Shown piece after piece: positions 57,901 to 64,000 of a stretch of DNA of 64,000 nt. Positions within the stretch are counted from its first letter, which is position 1. The number at the start of each line of letters is the position of its first letter. The DNA lies in the NCBI RefSeq assembly GCF_004210375.1, contig NC_134829.1, forward strand, positions 26,738,034 through 26,802,033, read 5' to 3'. This DNA is from Tachypleus tridentatus (lineage: Eukaryota; Arthropoda; Merostomata; Xiphosura; Limulidae). The translations under genes and the position numbers were made by a program. Under the pieces are notes generated by a model. That model searched no databases, had not been told where the DNA came from, and worked only from the letters and a program-made list of their open reading frames with translations.

Positions 57901-59445
57901 TACATAAAATACTTTTTATTATGTTTATGAATCACTGTTTATCAATAAACTATCAGTGCCAGTAACAAACATACTTGTGTACAGTAACATTTTGTGTCAG
58001 TTACTATAACTTCTGAGAATATGGTTGTGCAGCTTGATGGCACAGGATTAGTCCAACTGTAAATATTGTGGGTATTTTATCACCAGGTCTGAGTTAAGAA
58101 GTATCTTGTATGTATAATTAAAATTTACAAGTTAGTTATTTGTAAGTATATCTTGGCAGTCTTGTGAACAAACAGAATTTATATAAACAAAAAAATACTT
58201 TTCTTGACATGATTGATTGATAAATATATGGTCAAGTTACTTTGAAGAATTCAGTACTTTTGATATAGATGAATTTGGTATGTATTGTTTTAACATGTAT
58301 GCAAAAATAACTAACTGTGAGCTGGATGATTTCCAGTATGTGTAGTTATTGGAACTTTTGGTAATTGCCCTGTTTGAGTTAGTTGCTATAAATTTTAAAT
58401 ATACCATTGTTTATTCATTTACACATATTGGAAAATATTATTTAACTGAATATTTGACCTATGAGAAGTGTACTTTTTTAACAAATATTCAATTTGGCAA
58501 CAATAAAAATGTTCCTTCTCTATGTTAAAAAGTCAAAAATAAATAATATTCATTATTATGAAAATCTGAAGTGATGTTTAGACTAATAATGATTTTGTGA
58601 TTTAATGTAAGTAAAAATTTTGATCAGTATGCAGTGTCATGACCAAATGGATACATTTTGTTTTATATGTTCTAATAAAGTATTAATAATGCAAGTAAAG
58701 CATAACTGGCCGTATTGAACCTCTACAAAATGACATTCAAGCAAACTGACTTGTTATACACACCTTGTTTTATCTTTATTAGACCTTATTTAAGACTGCT
58801 TTTTAGTTTCACATTTTATTGTAGGTAATAGTTGAATTATATTACAAGCATAGATAACACTGACAAGAGAAGATCTGGAAAAAAGTTGTGAAATTTAATT
58901 TTAACCAAGGTATGGGAACTATGATAGCAAGGATATTGCATTTGTGTATTCATTTGTCAAAATTATTACTATACAAGTTAGTGTATCTAACTTTTGGTTT
59001 TCATTGAAGAACAAGCAGCAAATTCTGCAGTATCTGTACAGAATAACCCACAAGCTCTATGGATAATAGAATGTCTGTTAGAAGTCATTTGTCAACAACA
59101 AGAATCTGATCCCGTAAAGAGAGAATTGTTGTATACTGGTAAGTGGGTTAATAATAATTTGTATGCTTTGTTTATAGTATCTCACATCTTCATTTAGCCA
59201 TGTTATAATACAAAGTCTTCAGAATTTAAGACCTAGAGGTAATTACTTATTAATTTTAAAGGCATTTTTAAACTTGTACATTTTTTATAAACATGTGACT
59301 TTTTTTTCTGTTGTTACTTTTCTTGTAGTTTTCCAGGGATGTTTACTAAACTTCATTATTACTAGTGAACCAAACTTAAATCTACTATTAAAAGAGAATA
59401 AACCAGCAGATTTTGTAAACAACACTAATATACCACACCCTTCTG
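51871..59445 (+). CDS. Partial multi-exon gene of unknown identity
   Basis: Three exons are supported: 51871-51955, 59010-59138 and 59329-59445, joined through GT-AG introns with matching phase-1 junctions, giving about 110 residues without a stop. The first ends LQTLPASN; the second contains NPQALWIIECLLEVICQQQ and DPVKRELLYT; the third VFQGCLLNFIITSEPNLNLL and ends IPHPSG. An in-frame ATG at 51913 (MSAERN) may be the start. The leucine-rich middle looks like paired helices of an ARM/HEAT-like protein, but I do not recognise the family. The last exon either splices at 59445 (GTTAGA) or ends at an in-frame TAG at 59448-59450. Confidence 0.65.
53230..55800 (+). repeat. Pyrimidine-rich decayed repeat of unknown class
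   Basis: For over 2 kb the plus strand is strongly C/T-biased and less AT-rich than its surroundings, with a series of open stretches of 60-124 codons (the longest 53607-53981) in changing frames. This looks like an old coding mobile element, but I found no reverse transcriptase, transposase or recombinase motif on either strand. It lies between exons a and b of the unknown gene. Confidence 0.4.
54077..54201 (+). mobile_element. SINE family 2
   Basis: GGCCCTCTCAGTGGCACAG head, B-box-like GGTTTTGATACCTCTAGTGG, tail GCTTTGTGCTTAATTTCAAA and ACAAACAC. It has inserted into the pyrimidine-rich repeat. Confidence 0.82.
55853..56310. repeat. Array of about eight diverged 60-bp units
   Basis: Units start with TGGAGTTGAT or a variant at 55853, 55913, 55973, 56032, 56093, 56153, 56212 and 56273; lengths are 60, 60, 59, 61, 60, 59, 61 and a partial unit. 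Within the unit GATGACATGG-like and TATACTATTTACAC-like blocks recur at fixed positions. A shortened unit may precede it (about 55820-55852). Confidence 0.85.
56320..59000. other. Intron-like stretch before exon b, no feature recognised
   Basis: AT-rich, with no exon or repeat family identified on either strand. Confidence 0.45.
59010..59138 (+). CDS. Unknown plus-strand gene, exon b
   Basis: 129 nt, phase 1 at both ends, acceptor TTCATTGAAG, donor GTAAGT. It encodes QNNPQALWIIECLLEVICQQ and SDPVKRELLY. This is the strongest protein-like segment of the gene, with an amphipathic Leu/Ile helix. Confidence 0.7.
59329..59445 (+). CDS. Unknown plus-strand gene, exon c
   Basis: 117 nt, phase 1 start after TTTCTTGTAG, encoding FQGCLLNFIITSEPNLNLLL and KPADFVNNTNIPHPS. 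If the donor GTTAGA at 59446 is not used, translation ends at TAG (59448-59450), and AATAAA strings at about 59516-59540 could serve polyadenylation. Confidence 0.62.
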
Positions 59446-59618
59446 GTTAGAAGCAATATAACTTCAAAATTATTCAGATATTATAAAATTTGTAAAATTA
59501 ATAGTTCATGGATTTAATAAATAAAATTTTAAATAAAATTATTAAACTTTACAAATATAAGAATGTAAAAAATAATTGTAAAGAAATGAAATTAGAGAAA
59601 TTGTGCTTAACATTTCAA

Positions 59619-59892
59619 CCTGGCATGGCCAGGTGGTTAAAGCACTCAACTCGTAATCTGAGGGTCGAAGGTTCTAATCCCCATCACACCAAACATGCTT
59701 GTCCTTTCAACCATGGGTGCATTGTAATGTTATGGTCAATCCCACTATTCATTGGTAAAAGAGTAGCTCAAGACTTGGCAGTGGGTGGTGATGACTAGCT
59801 GCCTTTCCCTAGTCTTACACTTTTAAGTTAGGGGCAGCTAGTGCAGATAGCCCTCGCAAAGCTTTGTGCAAAATTAAAAACAAACAAACAGA
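59619..59892 (+). mobile_element. tRNA-derived SINE, family 1
   Basis: Head TGGCATGGCCAGGTGGTTAA (A box), anticodon loop CTCGTAA, B box GGTTCTAATCC, central domain (CAACCATGGGTGCATTGTAA, GGTGATGACTAGCTGCC), tail GCAGATAGCCCTCGCAAAGC and AAAACAAACAAACA. It lies about 170 bp after exon c of the unknown gene. Confidence 0.92.
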
Positions 59893-60751
59893 TTTAAAAT
59901 TTCTAATAACTATTTTTAGTTATGAATAAAGTCATTTAAAAACTTGGCACTACTTTATGTAGATGTACATCTTGCCACATATAAAGGCATGTTCAAAGCA
60001 TGATAGTCACAGTAGATTTAATAAATCTACTGGGTGGTGGTTGGGAGCTATACTAATTTACTCACATGACTGCATGGAATGGTTCATGTTAGTATTAGTA
60101 TAATTCATTTACTTTGCTATCAATCAGTGCCTTTCTACCATATTGGGGGCTGGAATGCTAACTTCAATAGGTAAGTTTTCAACTTACCCCCAGATGGTAG
60201 TACCTTATTTTCTTATTCTCATTTCAATTAATTTTTTTTATTTTTACTGTGGACAGTAGTCACTTTCCCACAACTGTCTGCAAGCAGTGAAGTGTGATAC
60301 AGATGTGGGATATTGTGAGCTTGAGCACCCACATCTTGCTCTCCTAATTTATATTCCTGTACATGGTGAGGGGACCTCCCAGGGAAGGTTATGTTCTTTC
60401 AGTTTACCTCCTCTGGGATCTAAACTTCCACCCACGTGTTTGTCATGTGTGGCAACCTGTTAAGGGGAGGAGAGGATCCTGGTGGTTGAAAAATCCAACC
60501 CTAATACACCACTTTGGCCCTGAATTCCTGAAGACGGCAGCCTTGGGGTGGCCTCCCTTGAGTCAATCGGCTGGCCCACTCGGGCTAGGATCAACCAAGT
60601 ACCAGTGTTGGATGTTCTCAACAGGTGTTGTGGACATTGTATCTGTTGCTGGTGTTTGGGTAATAGTGCTCACAAAACCTTGGCATTGCTGCAGTGTCCT
60701 TGTTTGGCATTGTAGTGAGTCACCTTGTAGGGCTCCATGGTGGGTGGTGTC

Positions 60752-62010
60752 AGTGGGCACAGAAATGTTCCGTTTTTTATTATGGATCCTCAAAAAAAAA
60801 CTCAAATAAAATGGTGAAAAACAGTTCATGGTTAAATGACCACATCTTGAAGATTGTGAGCAGCAATCTTCAACATCTGTAACACCTGTTGTACCCTGTT
60901 TTCTTATACTACATTCCCTTTCAGACAAACCTTTAGGGCAAATATCTCCCTTATTCATTAAGAAGGGACTAGAGGAACTTGCTGGCTCTCTAAAGTCACT
61001 AAAGAAGCTTCAATCTGGTGATATATTAGTTGGAATTATCCACATCTCAACACAGTGAACTCCTCTTGCATTCAAAGGCGATTGGAGATGTACCTTTTGA
61101 GGTTACACCTCATGCTACTTTGAATTCATCATGAGGAGTTATTGTTGAGAGGGATTTGAAGAACATCCCAGAGTCTGAGATTCTCACTGGTTTTTCCACC
61201 CAAGGAATTTCTGCAGTGAATTGTATCTTCACTTGCAAAGATGGAATTATGGTGTCGACCAATGTCCTCATTCTCACATTTACATCACCATGTTCACCTG
61301 CCACCATCAAGGCAGGTTATCTTAATTGCAGAGTTTGGCCATACATTCCAAACCCTCTCTGTTTCCAGTGTCAGCAGTTCGGTCACTTGAAGATGTCATG
61401 TCGTGGTTCCTTGACAGGTGCTTGTTGCAGCAGCAAGAATCATGATGCATCAATTGCAATGGCTCTCACCTGTACTACTTTCATTCTTGCTCTAAATGGT
61501 TGGAAGAAAAAGAGGTACGGCATTTAAAAACAATTCATAACATTACTTATTCTGAGGCTCGAAAATTGCTGTCCACCACCTCATCTCAGGCATATGCTGC
61601 TGCACTTCATTCCACAACTACAGTAGGAGTGCAGACAGATCTCTCTGTGTGTCCAAAAGAATCGTTCTCAAACAAATGAAATGTCTTTTGACCTCCATGG
61701 TTAAAAAAGTTGATGAATCAACTTCAACACCTATCTCTGTCTATTACATACATTCCAACAAACTCCAACATCCACATCCTTTGGTTCCATGTTCAAGCAT
61801 TTCCTTGGATACATCTTCTTTAACCCCCCCCCCCCCTACAATATGCAAAACAATAATTTGCTCACATTCTCAGTCACTGGAATCCTCTTCCAACAGCAAA
61901 GACCTGCCCAATTGACCCAATTGACATGGAGGTCGAATAAGGACAGTGAGGAAAAAAGATGTGGTCATAAACAGAAGTGTTCTCCACCCAATTTGCCTAC
62001 ATGTAAATAA
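60752..62010 (+). pseudogene. LINE copy C ORF1 (gag-like) relic
   Basis: KKGLEELAGSLKSLKKLQSG (about 60960-61017), [46 protein letters not shown] (a CCHC knuckle, about 61361-61402), a degraded second knuckle, then a frameshift. A run of 13 C at 61824-61836 shifts the frame again. It ends TCK-stop with TAA at 62008-62010. Confidence 0.8.
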
Positions 62011-62012
62011 AA

Positions 62013-64000
62013 ATGGCCACCCTGATACAATGGAACTGTCAAGGTTTACGTTCTAATCTGGATGACATCGATTGCTTCCTTCCATTCTGTTTGTCTTTCC
62101 TTACAGGAAACATTTCTGAAACCTGCTGATACAGTTACCTTTTGGCACTTTTCTTTGTACAGAAATGACAGGCTGTGTGATGGACAAGTGCATGGAGGGG
62201 TGGCACTGTTGGTTGATCAGCATGTGCCCACCCTGTCTTTGCCATTCGACACACCCTTGGAGGCCATAGCCATCTCTGTTTCCTTGGGTAATACCATCAC
62301 TGTTTGTTCTTTTTACCTGTTGCCTGGAGAGACATATGATCAATCAGACCTTGATGCTCTCATTGAACAGTTGCCGTTTATTGGACATCATCCTCTCTGG
62401 AGAAGTGCTGATATTGATAGGAGGGGTTGCTCTGTAGAGCATATGCTCTCTGATCACAACATTTCTCTTTTTAATACTGGTTCTTCTACTTATTTCCATG
62501 CACCTAGTCAGTCCTTTTCTGCTATTGATCTCTCAATTTGCTCCCCTTCATTATTATTCCATTTTTCATGGAGGGTTGACAGTAATCCACAAGACAGTGA
62601 TAATTTTCCTATAATCTTGAGAGAGGCTGGACGTGGTCGATGCCACCTGACCTGTGTGCTTCAGTGGAAGCTGGAAACTGGCCCTCTTTCACTGCTCTTG
62701 CAGAACTTGATCCTGCCATCATCTGTAAGCCATCAATAAACAACTGTGTGGCAGCAGTAACTGACTATTATACAAGCAGCTGCTCAGTGTATTCCTAAAA
62801 CTACACACGTTTTTCACAATATCCTCGTCCATGGTGGAATCCTGCCTGCCACATGGCACAGAAGGCTCAAAAATGGGCCCTGGGATACTTTCCGTAGATA
62901 TCCCACACTCGAACCACATCCTTTTCCAACAGGCTCATGCACGTGTTCGGTGGGTAAGAGATCAAAGCCAGAAGGAATCTTGGATTAAGTTCACAACTGG
63001 CATATCTTTTACGATCAGTTCCAAAGTCATATGGGACAAGATTCAAAAGGTCAGTGGGCAATATAATTCTGTTCTCCTCTTGATCTTGCTCTCTGATGGC
63101 CAGGAAGTAGCTGATACTCAAGGTGAAAGCTTTTGGCAGGTATCTAACACTTCTACTTCTTCTTCCACCTTCTTAGCCATCAAGACTTGGGCAGAGCAAT
63201 CACCTCTTTTCTTTCAAGCTGATTGTCTCTGTGACTATAATCGTCCCTACACTGGTGGAATCAAACTGGCTCTTCATCGGTCTGGCAGTATATCGATTGG
63301 ACCTGATGATATACACTATGACATGCTGCTCCATCTATCTTCTGCTTCTCTTGCTATTCTTCTGATTGTGTTTAACCAGATCTGTCAGGAGAACATTTTT
63401 CCTGATGCCTGGCACCAGGCTATTGTTCTACCTTTCTCTAAGCCTGGGAAAGATCCAAAGATTCCTTCCAACTTCCATCCAATTGCTTTGACGAGCTGTC
63501 TCTGTAAAACCTTAGAAAGGATGGTTAATGCTCGTCTTGTTTGTTTCCTGGAATCAAACAACCTCTTCTCGCACACCCAGTGTGGATTTCAATGACAGCT
63601 CTCCACTATGGACCACTTGATTTGACTTGAAACATCAATCAGAGAAGCCTTTCCCAAATGTCATCTTGTATCAATATTCTTCGACATTGAGAAGGGTTAT
63701 GATACAATGTGGAGGTATGGCATTTTGTCAGACCTCCATATATATGGGTTACATAGCCATTTGCCCATTTTTATTAAAAAAATTTTAATGGACGGGAGAT
63801 TCCCAGTTTGTGTGGGTTCAACACTTTCCAATTCTTTTCTACAGGAACTTGGAGTCCCTCAGGGATGTGTTTTGAGTGTCACACTTTTCAGTATAAAGAT
63901 TAATGTCATCACTTAAAAACTACCTCTTACTGTTGCAAACAGGCTCTTTGTTGATAACTTTCACATCTCATGTCAGTCATTGAACATGAGGTACATTGAG
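62013..64000 (+). pseudogene. LINE copy C ORF2 relic (endonuclease, reverse transcriptase)
   Basis: ATG at 62013 gives MATLIQWNCQGLRSNLDDI, then a frameshift into the 62062-62739 frame with [25 protein letters not shown] and AIDLSICSPS. The GDFNG motif is deleted (PFIGHHPLW) and the C-terminal SDHFP reads SDNFP, so the endonuclease is dead. Reverse transcriptase pieces follow: LPFSKPGKDPKIPSNFHPIA, FFDIEKGYDT, LGVPQGCVLS and finally LFVDNFHI in place of the xVDD box. A stop follows CGFQ at 63593. Confidence 0.82.

Larger units (their letters stand above)
60354..64000 (+). mobile_element. LINE copy C, plus strand, cut by the window end
   Basis: Begins at TGTACATGGTGAGGGGACC, collinear with the leader of copy B, and continues through ORF1, the TAAAAATG junction, the endonuclease and the reverse transcriptase up to its catalytic box at about 63955. 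The remainder lies outside the window. The stretch 60000-60353 may be further leader or another repeat; copies A and B do not cover it. Confidence 0.88.

Noticed and set aside
59508-59798. 96-codon plus-strand ORF as continuation of the unknown gene
   Set aside because: It has no splice support and most of it is SINE sequence.
1-64000. CRISPR arrays, bacterial operons, rRNA genes
   Set aside because: The window is intron-rich animal DNA; no regularly spaced short repeats with spacers or rRNA-like blocks were seen.

Overview
This is animal genomic DNA: AT-rich, intron-rich and full of decayed mobile elements, with no long open reading frames. The mix of an I-superfamily LINE with a separate ORF1, abundant tRNA-derived SINEs, Tc1 and mariner elements, a hAT miniature element and a Penelope-like relic suits an invertebrate. 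The SINE and LINE types resemble what I recall from horseshoe crabs (Xiphosura); that placement is an inference I could not test.

Layout. Positions 1-1045 hold a TA microsatellite and no gene. A nearly complete but dead LINE (copy A, minus strand) fills 1046-5855, followed by two SINEs and a SINE scrap (about 5990-6940). From 8.3 to 39.6 kb, on the minus strand, lies one complete host gene, which I reconstruct as neuroguidin (NGDN, Sas10/C1D family, small-subunit ribosome biogenesis). It has 13 coding exons, all with GT-AG introns, whose phases join without error into 933 nt (310 residues plus stop). Its introns carry a 5' fragment of the same LINE (copy B, 12.9-14.7 kb), an old SINE with a tandem duplication (16.4-16.8 kb), a Tc1-like element and a mariner lying almost end to end (20.04-22.47 kb), and a hAT MITE with a perfect 8-bp target duplication (22.57-22.73 kb). 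Intron 1 (8.3 kb) holds nothing I recognise.

Upstream of NGDN, 40.0-41.5 kb has several SINEs of two families, and 43.5-44.7 kb a Penelope-like relic broken by two SINE insertions. Three plus-strand exons at 51.87, 59.01 and 59.33 kb join in frame and belong to a second host gene that I cannot name. A large gene-free stretch between its first two exons contains a pyrimidine-rich decayed repeat (about 53.3-55.8 kb) and an array of about eight diverged 60-bp units (55.85-56.31 kb). The window ends inside a third copy of the LINE (copy C, plus strand, from about 60.35 kb).

The most interesting pattern is the relationship between elements: the 3' end of the LINE resembles the 3' tails of both SINE families, as expected if the LINE machinery mobilises the SINEs. 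All autonomous elements seen here have lost catalytic residues or reading frames, so the copies in this window are inactive.
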